Source: Dyadobacter sp. Leaf189 (lineage in GTDB: Bacteria; Bacteroidota; Bacteroidia; Cytophagales; Spirosomataceae). From it: DNA of 64,000 nt. How positions within the stretch are numbered: position 1 is the first letter of the stretch; each line of letters starts with the position of its first letter. The stretch is taken from assembly GCF_001424405.1 (NCBI RefSeq), contig NZ_LMPS01000001.1, positions 106,549-170,548 on the forward strand. Direction: 5' to 3'. The notes under the pieces were generated by a model that saw nothing but the letters and a program-made list of their open reading frames with translations, did not search any database and had not been told where the DNA came from. Below, piece by piece: positions 41,996 to 51,893 of this stretch. The position numbers and the translations under genes are program-made.

Positions 41996-42982
41996 TTACT
42001 GCTTCAACCATAATGCGATCAGCTCTTTTGCCGCGCTGGCAGGAAGTAAATTCCCTTCTTTGACAGCCGCTTCAAGGCTTGGTAACCGGGTTTTGACCTT
42101 ATTGTTTTCGTAAAAACTATCTTCCAGCAGCTGCCGGATCATTTCATGCATCCAGTCTATTTGTTGCAATGCGCGGCTTTTTTCAAAGTATCCGCTGAGC
42201 CGCGTGGTATTTTCAAACTCAGCGATTAGATTCCAGATCTCTGCAATGCCTTTGTTTTCAATTGCCGAGCACGACATGACCTTTACCGGAACACCGGAGC
42301 TTGCCGGGGGCATTAAATGCAATGCATTCTGATAATCAGAAATGGCGGTTTCCGTTTGCTGTGCATGATTTGCATCTGCCTTGTTGACCACAATGGCGTC
42401 GACCATTTCCATAATCCCCTTTTTGATCCCCTGTAACTCGTCACCGGCGCCGGGCAATGTAAGCAGCAGGAAAAAGTCTGTCATTCCTTTCACGAGCGTT
42501 TCCGATTGTCCCACACCGACCGTTTCCACCAGGATTATATCATAACCGGCCGCCTCACACAGCATCATAGCCTCACGGGTATTTCGAGCAACGCCACCGA
42601 GCGACAAGCCCGTTGCAGACGGCCGGATAAATGCAAGCGGATTTCTGACCAGCTCTTCCATTCGGGTCTTATCGCCCAGGATACTGCCGCCGGTCTTTGA
42701 GCTTGTGGGGTCTACTGTAAGCACCGCCACACGTTTTCCAAGAGAGGTAAGGTGTGTGCCGAGCGCCTCGATCAGCGTACTCTTTCCTACGCCGGGTACG
42801 CCTGTGATCCCTACGCGCAATGCATTTCCTGAGTGAGGTAATATGCCTTGAAGAATGGAATGCGCCAGTTCGCGGTCGCCTTGCAGCCGGCTTTCAATGA
42901 CGGTAATAGCGCGGCTCAGGATAATGCGGTCACCGGCCAGGATACCGTTGACGTAAGCTTCTGAAGAAAGGCGCTCCCGCAT
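41996..42982 (-). CDS. meaB: MeaB/ArgK-family G3E GTPase chaperone of methylmalonyl-CoA mutase
   Basis: A 328-residue cytoplasmic P-loop GTPase. The Walker A motif is GITGVPGVGKSTLIEAL, followed by AVLTVDPTSSKTGGSILGDKTRM, characteristic of MeaB, then VETVGVGQSE (Walker B / G3) and VVNKADANH (the NKxD base-specificity motif). MeaB protects and reactivates B12-dependent methylmalonyl-CoA mutase by gating cofactor loading. The mutase genes are not in the window. The M1 aminopeptidase gene diverges from it, ~134 bp away. Nothing is unusual in the sequence. Confidence 0.94.
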   Translation of the reverse strand: MRERLSSEAYVNGILAGDRIILSRAITVIESRLQGDRELAHSILQGILPHSGNALRVGITGVPGVGKSTLIEALGTHLTSLGKRVAVLTVDPTSSKTGGSILGDKTRMEELVRNPLAFIRPSATGLSLGGVARNTREAMMLCEAAGYDIILVETVGVGQSETLVKGMTDFFLLLTLPGAGDELQGIKKGIMEMVDAIVVNKADANHAQQTETAISDYQNALHLMPPASSGVPVKVMSCSAIENKGIAEIWNLIAEFENTTRLSGYFEKSRALQQIDWMHEMIRQLLEDSFYENNKVKTRLPSLEAAVKEGNLLPASAAKELIALWLKQ

Positions 42983-43116
42983 AGTTTTTGATTAAAATAC
43001 TGCCTCGCAGGCGGTATGTCGTTCGTCGCCGAAAATTAAACTTTTTATATGAGAAAAGGCGAAAAGGCGTATCTTGGTCGTTTTCAATTCTATATTTTCC
43101 AATTATATTGATCAGA

Positions 43117-45111
43117 ATGAAAATTTCGATGGTTCGTCTGGGTTTGCTTGTGTTAAGCAGTCTGGGCTTTTTTAGCGCAAGTGCACAGGAGGCTGGGAAA
43201 GGGGCTTATGACGCACACGTATTGTTTCACCCGCTGTTTAATTTCCAGCCTGGTAACGAATACCGCACAGGCAGCGGCGCGCAGGGACCTAAATACTGGC
43301 AGAACAAAGCCGACTATAAAATCAACGTAACGCTTGATGAGGCGAAAGGAACAGTGAGCGGGGATGTAGAGCTGACTTACAAGAACAACAGTCCCGAAAA
43401 CCTTGAATTTATCTGGCTTCAACTGGATCAAAATGCATTCAGCGAGCAATCGAGAGGAGGCAGAACAACGCCGGTGACCGGCGGAAGATTCGGGAACACA
43501 GGTTTCAATGGCGGAGATTCCATTACCACTGTAACTGTTCAGCAAGGCAAAGACAAGTTTGTTGAAGCCGATTTTAAAATCACAGATACACGCATGCAGA
43601 TCCGCCTGAAAAATCCGGTGAAAGCAAACGGCGACGTGATCAAAATCAAAATTGCTTACGCCTTCAAAATTCCCGAGTACGGTTCAGACCGCATGGGAAC
43701 GTTGGAAACAAAAAATGGTATCGTCTATGAAATGGCACAATGGTACCCGCGGGTAGCTGTTTTCGATGATATAGAAGGCTGGAACCTGTTGCCCTACCTG
43801 GGTGCGGGTGAATTTTACCTGGAATACGGCGATTTTGAATATAATGTAACTGTGCCCTGGGACCATATCGTGGTGGGTTCGGGCGAGCTGCTGAACCCGG
43901 GTGAAGTACTTACCTCAGAGCAAAGAACCAGGCTGGCGAATGCAGCTAAAAGCGACCAGACTGTGATGATCCGGTCGGCAGAAGAGGTTTCAAATCCTGC
44001 TACAAGGCCGAAACAATCAGGTATGCTTACCTGGCGCTTCCGTTGTTTGCAGGCGCGTGATATTGCCTGGGCCACTTCAAAAGCATTTGTGTGGGATGCT
44101 GCGAGGATGAATTTACCAAAAGGAAAGACTGCATTGGCGCAATCGGTATATCCTGCTGAGGACGGCGGGCTAGACGGATGGGGCCGCTCAACCGAATACG
44201 TAAAAGGCTGTATCGAGTTTTATTCGAGCTATATTCATGAATATACCTACCCGGTGGCTACCAATGTGGGCGGTATCGTTGGCGGAATGGAGTATCCGGG
44301 TATCGTGTTTTGCAGCAGCAAAAGTCGCAAGGATGATCTTTGGGGAGTAACAGATCACGAATTCGGCCACAACTGGTTCCCGATGATCGTGGGTAACAAT
44401 GAGCGTAAATACGCGTGGATGGACGAAGGTTTCAACACATTCATCAACTTCCTGTCCAGCGACAACTTTAACAATGGCGAATACAAAACGACGCAGATGA
44501 ATGATCTGCACCAACTGGCGCCCCTTATTTACAGACAGAAAGCCGACCCTATCATGACTATCCCTGATGTAGTTCAGGCGCAAAACCTGGGTTGGGAAGC
44601 TTACCTGAAACCAGGTTTAGGTCTTAAAATGCTGCGTGAGCAGGTTTTGGGCAAGGAACGGTTTGATTATGCATTTAAAGTATATGTGCAGAGATGGGCA
44701 TTTAAGCATCCGACTCCTTATGATTTCTTCCGTACAATGGAAGATGCAGCGGGCGAGGACCTGGGCTGGTTCTGGAAAGGCTGGTTCTTCGAGAATTACA
44801 AGCTTGATCAGAGTGTGAAAAGCGTAAGCTACGTGGAGCAAAACCCGCAGCGCGGCTCATTTATCACAATTGAAAACCTGGACCAGTGGGCAATGCCAGC
44901 GAAGATTGACATTGAAGAAGTAAGTGGCAAGAAAACGCGGATTGAACTGCCTGTTGAAATCTGGCAGAGAGGCGGGACCTGGACTTTCAAGGCACCAACC
45001 CAGCAGCCAATTCGTTCGGTAACGATTGATCCGGAACATGCATTGCCGGATATTAATCCGTCCAACAATACTTGGAAACCTCAGATGTTTGCCGAGCCGG
45101 AGGTAAACTGA
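43117..45111 (+). CDS. exported M1-family aminopeptidase
   Basis: A 664-residue zinc peptidase with a signal peptide ([15 protein letters not shown], cut near SASAQ). The start at 43117 is chosen for that reason; 43 upstream in-frame codons are Arg-rich and look untranslated. The zinc site is HEFGHNWFP (His414, Glu415, His418) with Glu437 19 residues on (WMDEGFN). The exopeptidase motif reads GGMEYPG instead of GAMEN: the Glu that binds the substrate N-terminus is kept. A C-terminal beta domain follows. Probably periplasmic, trimming peptides for uptake. It ends at a strong terminator shared with the KAS III gene. Confidence 0.92.
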   Translation: MKISMVRLGLLVLSSLGFFSASAQEAGKGAYDAHVLFHPLFNFQPGNEYRTGSGAQGPKYWQNKADYKINVTLDEAKGTVSGDVELTYKNNSPENLEFIWLQLDQNAFSEQSRGGRTTPVTGGRFGNTGFNGGDSITTVTVQQGKDKFVEADFKITDTRMQIRLKNPVKANGDVIKIKIAYAFKIPEYGSDRMGTLETKNGIVYEMAQWYPRVAVFDDIEGWNLLPYLGAGEFYLEYGDFEYNVTVPWDHIVVGSGELLNPGEVLTSEQRTRLANAAKSDQTVMIRSAEEVSNPATRPKQSGMLTWRFRCLQARDIAWATSKAFVWDAARMNLPKGKTALAQSVYPAEDGGLDGWGRSTEYVKGCIEFYSSYIHEYTYPVATNVGGIVGGMEYPGIVFCSSKSRKDDLWGVTDHEFGHNWFPMIVGNNERKYAWMDEGFNTFINFLSSDNFNNGEYKTTQMNDLHQLAPLIYRQKADPIMTIPDVVQAQNLGWEAYLKPGLGLKMLREQVLGKERFDYAFKVYVQRWAFKHPTPYDFFRTMEDAAGEDLGWFWKGWFFENYKLDQSVKSVSYVEQNPQRGSFITIENLDQWAMPAKIDIEEVSGKKTRIELPVEIWQRGGTWTFKAPTQQPIRSVTIDPEHALPDINPSNNTWKPQMFAEPEVN

Positions 45112-45127
45112 TAAGTTTGCAAAAAGG

Positions 45128-45172
45128 AAAAGCCTTCCGATTGAACTGTGTGTTCCGTCGGAAGGCTTTTTT
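45128..45172. terminator. bidirectional terminator between the M1 peptidase and KAS III genes
   Basis: A 12-bp stem (AAAAGCCTTCCG / CGGAAGGCTTTT) with a 19-base loop; T-rich on the plus strand (TTTTTT) and also on the minus strand (CTTTTCCTTTTT). It lies between converging stop codons. Confidence 0.82.
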
Positions 45173-45184
45173 AATGTCCTGCTG

Positions 45185-46129
45185 TTAAATTGTAACCAGC
45201 ATTGCTCCGTAAGAGTAACCTCCTCCGAAAACGGTAACCACGATATTTTCTCCTTTTTTAAACTTATCCTTGTTTTCAGATAACGCAATCGCGCAGCCTG
45301 CGCAGCCGGTATTTCCCAGATATTGGATGTTGGAAATCAGCTTGTCGACCGGAATGCCGAGTGTATTGATCACATTGAGGCTGATCCGGTGATTGGCCTG
45401 ATGCGGAATCAGGTAATCAAGATCGTCAATCGTAAGTCCGCAAGCATGCAGTACCTGCTGACTCACCTTTGGCATATAAATACACGCATTCTGGAACACA
45501 TCGCGGCCAAATGGCATAATGACGCCGCGATCATTGGGCCTGAGTACTACTGCTTCAATCGCTTTTCCACTGGTAGCTGCTCCGCCTGTGATGATCTTTT
45601 TGATATGCATATCCGAATCGGTCTGGCGCTCTTTGGAAATCAGCAGTGCCGACGCTCCATCGCCCCATAAATGACCGGAAACCGTATCCATTTCATTGTA
45701 ATAGGCAGTATTATGGTCTGAAACGACGACCAATGCTTTGGACGCTTTGCCCAATGCAAAGTAACCTTCCACGATCTCGATTGCATTAAGCAGCGAGGAG
45801 CAGGCGGATGAAATGCTCACCACCGGAATATCCGGGATTTGCAGCTGGTGCTGTACTGCATGGGCAAGCGTAACAATGGTATCGTAAGGCGTATAAGTAG
45901 CGCCGATAATAAGGTCTATTTCGTTCTTGCTGTAAGGAATATTTTCAAGTAGTGATTCAACCGCTTTAATTGCCATGGTGGAAGTATTCTCTTCCGCTGA
46001 TGCCTTACGTCTTTCTGAGATTCCGGTCCGTTCTACAATCCATTCGTTGGACAGGTTGTTGAGATTTGTAAAATATTCATTACCAATAACTTCGCTTGGC
46101 AAATAATGACTGACTGTATTAATATACAT
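45185..46129 (-). CDS. 3-oxoacyl-ACP synthase III (KAS III, FabH-like)
   Basis: A 314-residue thiolase-fold condensing enzyme. The Cys-His-Asn triad is visible: Cys110 in SISSACSSLLNAI, His in DYLIPHQANHR and Asn in IQYLGNTGCAG. WIVERTGISERR near the N-terminus matches FabH. FabH starts fatty-acid synthesis by joining acetyl-CoA and malonyl-ACP; related proteins make other starter units or secondary metabolites. It is isolated from other fab genes, and the active-site Cys is flanked by SSACSS rather than the common AACAG, so it could be a specialised paralogue. A 49-bp inverted repeat region (CTACGATT ... AATCGTAG, 46153-46201) lies upstream. Confidence 0.88.
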   Translation of the reverse strand: MYINTVSHYLPSEVIGNEYFTNLNNLSNEWIVERTGISERRKASAEENTSTMAIKAVESLLENIPYSKNEIDLIIGATYTPYDTIVTLAHAVQHQLQIPDIPVVSISSACSSLLNAIEIVEGYFALGKASKALVVVSDHNTAYYNEMDTVSGHLWGDGASALLISKERQTDSDMHIKKIITGGAATSGKAIEAVVLRPNDRGVIMPFGRDVFQNACIYMPKVSQQVLHACGLTIDDLDYLIPHQANHRISLNVINTLGIPVDKLISNIQYLGNTGCAGCAIALSENKDKFKKGENIVVTVFGGGYSYGAMLVTI

Positions 46130-46258
46130 GATTGAGAAGTTGACTCCGCAAACTACGATTCTTTTTGATTCCGAAAGTTAAATATTTCATAGAAATCGTA
46201 GTACTAAATATTTGAACAATTCAATAGTAAATTTATAAAATCATAATAACCAGATGGT

Positions 46259-47383
46259 TCAACCGCGATCTTTTTTTGTATCTGATATATCTACGTAAAA
46301 AGACAGCAGTTTTTGTGTTTCGTGCTTCCAATTATAAAAATTTTCAACGCAAATCTTACCATTCTTCCCCATCTGCGCTCGCTGCGGTTCATTTTCTGCC
46401 AGTAACACCAGCTTGTCAGACAGCTCCGCGTCGTCGTAAGGAGAAATACAAAATCCGCATTGAGAAGGTTCTACAATGGACTTGTACAAGGGAAAGTCGG
46501 AAGTGACCACCGGCAGGCTATGCGCCATGTATTCAAACAACTTGGTTGTATAAGAATCCGGGTAGTCGGCAACTGGTTTGAGCAGGGCAATCCCGGCTAC
46601 ACAGCGCGAGGCACATTGGAAGGCAGTCTGCTGGTCGGTATACCCGTAAAAAACCACATTGTCGCGTACCTGGTCAAACCCCGGCAATGCTTCAAGTACA
46701 TTCTGATCCAGCCGCAACGGTCCGAAAAAGTGAGCTTTAAAGTGCGGGTAGCGGATTTTCAATCTCGCAAAAGCCAGCATGATAACATCAATGCATCTTT
46801 CCAGGGAAATCACACCAACATATAAGAACTCGGGATTTGCTGAGGTAGATTTTTGAGTGGATCTGCAAAGTTCAGGCTCCGGGATCCGCGCAAAGTTTTG
46901 AATCACAGCATAGGGATACCTCAATTTGCGGTAAGTACCGAGATATGCTTGTTCAGTAAAAATCAGGAAGAATTGCCTGCGCGCCAGCTTGTCGAAATAC
47001 CGGAAGAACAGCTGATAGATCCTCGCATTGTTGTATTTCTTTATACTGAATTTCTGATAGAGATTTTCCTGAACTTCATAAATGACCTTGGCTCCCAGCC
47101 ATTTGAACACGAAAGCAGCCGGTATAAGCTCAGGAACAAAAATGTGCAGAATGTCGGGTTTCAGCCGGAAGCATTTCCAGAACACAACCGGGTAGGTTAC
47201 CAGTAATCTTGACCAGAGTTTTTTGAAAAAAGGCAGGGAAATGGTTCTAAATGCCTTTTGTTGCCTGACCTTCGGCAAAGCACATATCACCTCGTAATGC
47301 GCCGCCAGCGCAGGCGCTATTTTGTACATAATGCGCGGGTCGGTCGGCGGATGTACCGTGCTCAGTAGCAAAACCCGTTTCAT
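46259..47383 (-). CDS. GT4-family glycosyltransferase
   Basis: A 374-residue GT-B glycosyltransferase. The N-terminal Rossmann domain starts VLLLSTVHPPTDPRIMYKI, a form typical of family 4 enzymes, and the donor-binding half includes FLYVGVISLERCIDV, AFQCASRCVAGIALLKP and KLFEYMAHSLPVVTSD, the E-x7-E-like region. It probably builds lipopolysaccharide, capsule or exopolysaccharide at the cytoplasmic membrane face. The start overlaps the deoC stop by 4 bp (ATGA), so it is translated together with it. The acceptor and donor sugars cannot be inferred. Confidence 0.88.
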   Translation of the reverse strand: MKRVLLLSTVHPPTDPRIMYKIAPALAAHYEVICALPKVRQQKAFRTISLPFFKKLWSRLLVTYPVVFWKCFRLKPDILHIFVPELIPAAFVFKWLGAKVIYEVQENLYQKFSIKKYNNARIYQLFFRYFDKLARRQFFLIFTEQAYLGTYRKLRYPYAVIQNFARIPEPELCRSTQKSTSANPEFLYVGVISLERCIDVIMLAFARLKIRYPHFKAHFFGPLRLDQNVLEALPGFDQVRDNVVFYGYTDQQTAFQCASRCVAGIALLKPVADYPDSYTTKLFEYMAHSLPVVTSDFPLYKSIVEPSQCGFCISPYDDAELSDKLVLLAENEPQRAQMGKNGKICVENFYNWKHETQKLLSFYVDISDTKKDRG

Positions 47384-48039
47384 TGCTGGCCGACAATGGC
47401 TACTCCCGCCGAGGTACCAATGCGATCCGCACCGGCCTCTATCAATGCAAGGGCTTGTTCAGCTGTGCGGATGCCGCCGGAAGCTTTGATTTTGACCTCT
47501 TTGGGAAGGATCGTGCGGAGGGTTCTGACTACTTCCACGTCGGCACCTTTGGGAGCAAACCCGGTAGAGGTTTTTACATAATCGGCCCCCGCCTCGGCAC
47601 AGATTTCAGAAACTGTGTAAAGCTCGAATGAATCGAGGTAGGCAGTTTCGATAATGATCTTGATCAATGCATTTTTGCTGTGAGCCAGCTGGGCCAGTTG
47701 TGTCAGCTCCTGCCGCACACTCAGGTAAGCCATTGATTTAAATCGCGACAGGTTCATGACCACGTCCAGCTCGGTAGCTCCCTGATCCAATGCAATCTGT
47801 GCTTCTGCGAGTTTGGCTTCCGTGGCGGAGTAGCCCATTGGAAAACCGATGACAGTCGCAAGCTCAATCCTGATAGGACAAAACTCCATCATTTCAACCA
47901 CGTAAGGCACATAGGTGGGTGCCACACAAATCGCTTTGAACTGGAACGTCCACGCCTCTTCGCATATCTTGCGAATATCGGTTTCAGTTGCGACAGGACT
48001 CAGCAGTGTGTGATCAATGCGGGAGCAGAGTGCGTTCAT
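47380..48039 (-). CDS. deoC: deoxyribose-phosphate aldolase
   Basis: A 219-residue class I aldolase that splits 2-deoxyribose 5-phosphate into acetaldehyde and glyceraldehyde 3-phosphate in deoxynucleoside breakdown. The Schiff-base lysine is in DYVKTSTGFAP and the second active-site lysine in VKIKASGGIRT. ATVIGFPMGY and the N-terminal SRIDHTLLSP are also typical. The coupling with a glycosyltransferase gene by an overlapping ATGA is unexpected from a pathway viewpoint and may be only a result of compact gene order. Confidence 0.95.
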   Translation of the reverse strand: MNALCSRIDHTLLSPVATETDIRKICEEAWTFQFKAICVAPTYVPYVVEMMEFCPIRIELATVIGFPMGYSATEAKLAEAQIALDQGATELDVVMNLSRFKSMAYLSVRQELTQLAQLAHSKNALIKIIIETAYLDSFELYTVSEICAEAGADYVKTSTGFAPKGADVEVVRTLRTILPKEVKIKASGGIRTAEQALALIEAGADRIGTSAGVAIVGQQ

Positions 48040-48056
48040 GTATTTGGTACAAGATG

Positions 48057-48090
48057 AAAAAATAAAAACCCCGCCATAAGACAGGGTTTT
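48057..48090 (-). terminator. terminator of the DUF5606 gene
   Basis: On the minus strand AAAACCC and GGGTTTT form a 7-bp stem with a 12-base loop, followed by TATTTTTT, about 20 bp after the stop codon. The stem is short but the T tract is good. Confidence 0.65.
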
Positions 48091-48109
48091 CGGATATTAT
48101 CAGGCTTGA

Positions 48110-48646
48110 CTAAGCTTTGCTTTTTTCTTTTTTAGCAGTTTTCTTGCCTTCGTCCTCCGACTCCGCACCAGCTTCTTCGGCTGCCGCTTCGGGTTCACTG
48201 GCTGCTTCTGTTTCTGTCACTACAAAAAGCTCCGGTAAATGCTTAGACAGCAGGTTGTACCACGTAATGATCTTTTTGATATCAGATACATATACTTTTG
48301 AACGATCAAAATCAGGCAGGATCTTGTTCAGGAACTCAATCAGCTCTTTGTCCGAGGCAGTTTTGATAGACAAGTCCACCTGTTCGCCATGTACTTCGCG
48401 AATTTTGGTAAATACGTCTTCAAGCGGAGCTGATTCCTCCTCTCCGTCTGTAAAAATAGACACGTCTTTCAACACAGAAACTCTCGCAGTGGGCCCGATC
48501 AGCGTTTTCTCGCGCTTTTCATCCAGGCTTTCAACAATCACGCCGGCGCGGCTGGGTTTGAGAATACGGAACAGTCCGCCTTTACCTGAAACATTTGCTA
48601 TTTCCTTTAACAGCTCCATTCCTGTAGACTCTACTTTTTCACTCAT
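48110..48646 (-). CDS. DUF5606 domain protein
   Basis: A 178-residue cytoplasmic protein. Residues ~10-135 form the DUF5606 domain: LLKEIANVSGKGGLFRILK, GVIVESLDEKREKTLIG and VLKDVSIFTDG, followed by EDVFTKIREVHG. The N-terminal ~60 residues have an SH3-like or KOW-like look. The tail (about 140-178) is low complexity, rich in Ala and Glu, ending in Lys. Function unknown, widely conserved in Bacteroidota. It stands alone between the deoC unit and engB. An internal ATG at codon 10 (MELLKEIANV) is an equally good start by homology. Confidence 0.82.
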   Translation of the reverse strand: MSEKVESTGMELLKEIANVSGKGGLFRILKPSRAGVIVESLDEKREKTLIGPTARVSVLKDVSIFTDGEEESAPLEDVFTKIREVHGEQVDLSIKTASDKELIEFLNKILPDFDRSKVYVSDIKKIITWYNLLSKHLPELFVVTETEAASEPEAAAEEAGAESEDEGKKTAKKEKSKA

Positions 48647-48740
48647 CCTTTTTGTTATTTGTTATTTCTGATTTGAATGCGGTTTACTGACCGGCAAGTT
48701 TTCCGCAAAATAACGGAAAGATACTTCGCCAAACAACTTG

Positions 48741-49352
48741 CTAAGGCTGTGTATTCTGAAACGCGTCGTTGTAAGTTTGTATTGCTTTCAGAACAGCATC
48801 CCGGCCTTCGTTTTTTTCAGCCGAGGTCACAAACATCGGCGGTATTTCTTCCCAGAGTTCAGCCAGTTTAGCGGTATATGCCTCCACCTGTTTCGCTACC
48901 TGCGCCGGTTTGAGCTTATCTGCTTTTGTAAAAATGATATGAAATGGAATGCCGGCTTCTCCCAGCTGCGACATAAATTCCAGATCGACGGCCATTGCGC
49001 TGTGCCGTACGTCGATCAATACAAATGTGCAGATCAGGTTTTGGCGGTTGTACAGATAATCGTTGATCATCTTCTCCCATTTATCCCGCTCCGATTTGCT
49101 GACTTTGGCATAACCATAACCAGGCAAATCGACGAGGTACCAGGTCTCATTGATGATAAAATGATTGATCAGCTGCGTTTTTCCTGGTTGCTGCGAGGTT
49201 TTCGCCAGCGCTTTCTTACCTGTAAGCATATTGATCAGCGAAGATTTGCCTACGTTGGAGCGGCCGATGAATGCGTACTCAGGCAATTCAGGGGAGGGAC
49301 ATTTCAGATAATCTGAATTGCTCATTACGTACCTGGCATCCTGAACTTTCAT
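48741..49352 (-). CDS. engB: ribosome-biogenesis GTPase EngB/YsxC
   Basis: A 203-residue TrmE-Era-EngA-EngB-type GTPase needed for assembly of the 50S ribosomal subunit. All G motifs are present: G1 IGRSNVGKSSLINML, G2 region KTSQQPGKTQ, G3 DLPGYGYAKVS and G4 FTKADK. Length and arrangement are standard. It lies 94 bp upstream of the DUF5606 gene on the same strand, and diverges from the thioredoxin-like gene. Confidence 0.95.
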   Translation of the reverse strand: MKVQDARYVMSNSDYLKCPSPELPEYAFIGRSNVGKSSLINMLTGKKALAKTSQQPGKTQLINHFIINETWYLVDLPGYGYAKVSKSERDKWEKMINDYLYNRQNLICTFVLIDVRHSAMAVDLEFMSQLGEAGIPFHIIFTKADKLKPAQVAKQVEAYTAKLAELWEEIPPMFVTSAEKNEGRDAVLKAIQTYNDAFQNTQP

Positions 49353-49504
49353 AAGGAATTAATGTTAATGAAGCTGCGAAGTTATCTTTTTTGCCCCGCA
49401 AATCCATTGTAAAAGCTTAATCGTATGTTTAACAAGGGATTGTGAAAAACAAGATTACACGTTATTTTCGTTATTAGGATATAAGTATAACTATCAAGCA
49501 AGTA

Positions 49505-49978
49505 ATGAGAAATTTAAAGAAATTAGGTCTGCTGATCGCTGTAATGGCTTTGTCGTTTTCTGTGGCCACTGCCGGAAATGGAGATAAGAAAGTAAAAGAA
49601 GCGGAAAAAGGCATTCAATTTGTTGAAGGATCCTGGGCTTCCATCCTGAAAAAAGCAAAGGCTGAAAACAAGATCATTTTTTTTGACGCATATACTACCT
49701 GGTGCGGACCGTGTAAGTTGCTTCAGAAAAATGTTTTTACAAGGGCAGATGTAGCCGAAGTTTTCAATGAAAATTTCATCAATGTGAAGTTTGACATGGA
49801 GAGTGGCGAAGGTCCAAAGCTGGCTGGCAAATACCCGATCGAAGGTTACCCAACTTTGTTTTTTATCAATCCAAATGGAAAAGTGGTGAAAAAGGTATTA
49901 GGCTACACTAGCGCAGAAGACCTGATCAAAACGGGGAAATCGTTGAAAAAGCCAACTGCGAAAAAGAGGACAGTCTAA
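49505..49978 (+). CDS. exported thioredoxin-like protein
   Basis: A 157-residue thioredoxin-fold protein with a signal peptide (about 1-23, ending SVATAG). The redox motif WCGPC is at Cys67/Cys70 within IIFFDAYTTWCGPCKLL, and the cis-Pro loop is EGYPTLFFINPNG. After export it would work in the periplasm as a disulphide reductase or in cytochrome maturation; the partner is unknown. A Lys-rich tail follows. It is monocistronic with a strong terminator, and may be driven by a near-consensus -10 (TATTTTCG) ~45 bp upstream. Confidence 0.88.
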   Translation: MRNLKKLGLLIAVMALSFSVATAGNGDKKVKEAEKGIQFVEGSWASILKKAKAENKIIFFDAYTTWCGPCKLLQKNVFTRADVAEVFNENFINVKFDMESGEGPKLAGKYPIEGYPTLFFINPNGKVVKKVLGYTSAEDLIKTGKSLKKPTAKKRTV

Positions 49979-49995
49979 TAACAGTATATAAAGCG

Positions 49996-50034
49996 AAAGC
50001 CCCGGAAGCAAATGAGTTGCTCCGGGGCTTTTTC
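49996..50034 (+). terminator. terminator between the thioredoxin-like gene and gmd
   Basis: A 10-bp GC-rich stem (AAAGCCCCGG / CCGGGGCTTT), one bulged A, and an inner AGCAA / TTGCT stem, followed by TTTCTATTT. The converging gmd stop is at 50049. Confidence 0.82.
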
Positions 50035-50048
50035 TATTTCTGCTATTC

Positions 50049-51161
50049 TTATTCGTAATAGTTTGGAACACGGTGACCGCTGCTTTCGAGCAACCTGTCT
50101 TTTTTGAACAGGGTCACGTCAGCTGCAACCATATCATTAACCAGTGCTTTCAGGTCATACTTAGGTTTCCAGCCCAGTTTTGTCATTGATTTCGTTGGAT
50201 CACCAATCAATAATTCCACTTCGGTAGGACGGAAATATCTTGGATCAACAGCTACTACTTCTTTGCCAACTTCGATCTGGAAATCAGGGTTGTTGCATGC
50301 AACAACGGTCGCGATCTCGTCTACACCTTCGCCTGTAAATGCAACTTCGATACCTACTTCGTCAAAAGCCATTTTCACGAATTCGCGAATGCGGGTGGTG
50401 ATACCCGTTGCAATTACAAAGTCCTCGGGGGTATCCTGTTGCAGGATCAGCCACATCGCTTCAACGAAATCTTTGGCGTGGCCCCAGTCCCGTTGTGCGT
50501 CCAGGTTACCCAGGTACACTTTGTCCTGCAAGCCCAATGCGATACGTGCAACTGCGCGGGTGATTTTACGCGTCACGAAAGTTTCACCTCTCAATGGAGA
50601 TTCGTGGTTGAACAAAATCCCGTTCACTGCAAACATATCGTAAGCTTCGCGGTAGTTAACTGTAATCCAGTAACCGTACAGTTTCGCAACTGCGTATGGC
50701 GAGCGTGGATAAAAAGGAGTCGTTTCCGATTGTGGAACAGCCTGCACCAAACCGTAAAGCTCTGAGGTAGAAGCCTGGTAAATCTTGGTCTTTTTAGTCA
50801 ATCCCAGCAAACGAACCGCTTCCAGGATCCGCAAAGTACCGATACCGTCCACATTGGCAGTGTACTCAGGCTCTTCAAAACTTACCTGTACGTGCGACAT
50901 AGCGCCCAGGTTATAAATTTCGTCAGGCTGAACTTCCTGAATGATCCGGATGATGTTGGTAGAATCACTCAGATCACCATAGTGAAGATGGAAACGCACA
51001 TTTTTCTCGTGTGGATCTTCATAAATATGGTCGATCCGCTGCGTATTGAACAAAGAGCTACGGCGCTTAATGCCGTGTACTTCATATCCTTTGCTCAGTA
51101 AGAGCTCGGCCAGATAAGAGCCATCCTGCCCGGTTATCCCGGTAATCAATGCCTTTTTCAT
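50049..51161 (-). CDS. gmd: GDP-mannose 4,6-dehydratase
   Basis: A 370-residue SDR-type enzyme converting GDP-mannose to GDP-4-keto-6-deoxymannose, the first step to GDP-fucose, GDP-rhamnose and related sugars. The NADP-binding motif is [19 protein letters not shown], followed by [16 protein letters not shown], which is specific to Gmd. Active-site residues lie in QASTSELYG and [14 protein letters not shown] (Tyr-x3-Lys). The C-terminal [15 protein letters not shown] is typical. The usual partner fcl is not adjacent. It supplies deoxy-sugars for surface polysaccharides and competes with NudK for GDP-mannose. Confidence 0.96.
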   Translation of the reverse strand: MKKALITGITGQDGSYLAELLLSKGYEVHGIKRRSSLFNTQRIDHIYEDPHEKNVRFHLHYGDLSDSTNIIRIIQEVQPDEIYNLGAMSHVQVSFEEPEYTANVDGIGTLRILEAVRLLGLTKKTKIYQASTSELYGLVQAVPQSETTPFYPRSPYAVAKLYGYWITVNYREAYDMFAVNGILFNHESPLRGETFVTRKITRAVARIALGLQDKVYLGNLDAQRDWGHAKDFVEAMWLILQQDTPEDFVIATGITTRIREFVKMAFDEVGIEVAFTGEGVDEIATVVACNNPDFQIEVGKEVVAVDPRYFRPTEVELLIGDPTKSMTKLGWKPKYDLKALVNDMVAADVTLFKKDRLLESSGHRVPNYYE

Positions 51162-51216
51162 TTAGACGTCTAGTATATCGAGTGAGATTACGATTAAATT
51201 ATTACTGGTAATTTGA

Positions 51217-51783
51217 TTAATTGTTTTCTGCTGAGGGATTTACGTTCAAGCTTCTTTTTATATCGACACGGTCGGGCAAAATAACGGCCGAGGCATATTG
51301 TTCTTTAATCAGGTCGAGGTACTGTTCTGCATCGCTGCGATACATGAAGTCACCTGCTTTAACGCGGTAAGTAGGTTGAGAGTAGGAAACGTAAGGGTTC
51401 AGATCTGGAAATGCCTGGTATATATAAGACTTTGCGCCGTCAGCTTCCTGCCGCACATTACCAACATACAGCTGAATGCGATATCCATTGATATACCTGA
51501 TCGACTTGTTGTGTTTAGCCAGCGTATCCAGAACTGTATCCAGCTTTTTGTTAACGTAAAGCGGCTTGTCCACATCCGTTTTCGGCGCTGTGCCCGCCTT
51601 CGGAGCTGTTTCTGTGACGGCTTTGTCAAATACAGGTTCTACATATTCATACCTCGGGCGCACTGCCGAAAGGTCTTCTCTGTACTCCGAGCTGGACGAG
51701 CTGACTACCGACTTTTTACTACAGGCTGATAAGATGATCATGCCAATCTGCAGCGCCAATAAGGAATTCTTTTTCAGCTTCAT
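51217..51783 (-). CDS. SPOR-domain lipoprotein
   Basis: A 188-residue lipoprotein: lipobox LSAC (Cys21) followed by a Ser/Glu/Pro-rich linker (about 25-75) and a C-terminal SPOR domain (about 95-178, with YRIQLYVGNVRQEADGAK and VKAGDFMYRSDAEQYLDLI). SPOR domains bind peptidoglycan glycan strands that lack stem peptides, mostly at the division site, so the protein should sit in the outer membrane facing the wall. It lies 55 bp upstream of gmd on the same strand. No surface-export motif follows the lipid cysteine, in line with a periplasm-facing position. Confidence 0.87.
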   Translation of the reverse strand: MKLKKNSLLALQIGMIILSACSKKSVVSSSSSEYREDLSAVRPRYEYVEPVFDKAVTETAPKAGTAPKTDVDKPLYVNKKLDTVLDTLAKHNKSIRYINGYRIQLYVGNVRQEADGAKSYIYQAFPDLNPYVSYSQPTYRVKAGDFMYRSDAEQYLDLIKEQYASAVILPDRVDIKRSLNVNPSAENN

Positions 51784-51893
51784 ATCTCTGAAAACGGTAA
51801 CTTAACTAACAAACATAATAAAAAAGGATGAATCGGCATACCACTTAGTTTTGATTGTAATACCTAACTTTACCAATACAATTCACAATACCA

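Noticed and set aside
50104..50643. A 179-codon rightward frame opposite gmd
   Set aside because: Antisense shadow of a highly conserved enzyme; Ser/Thr-rich composition typical of reverse-strand frames.
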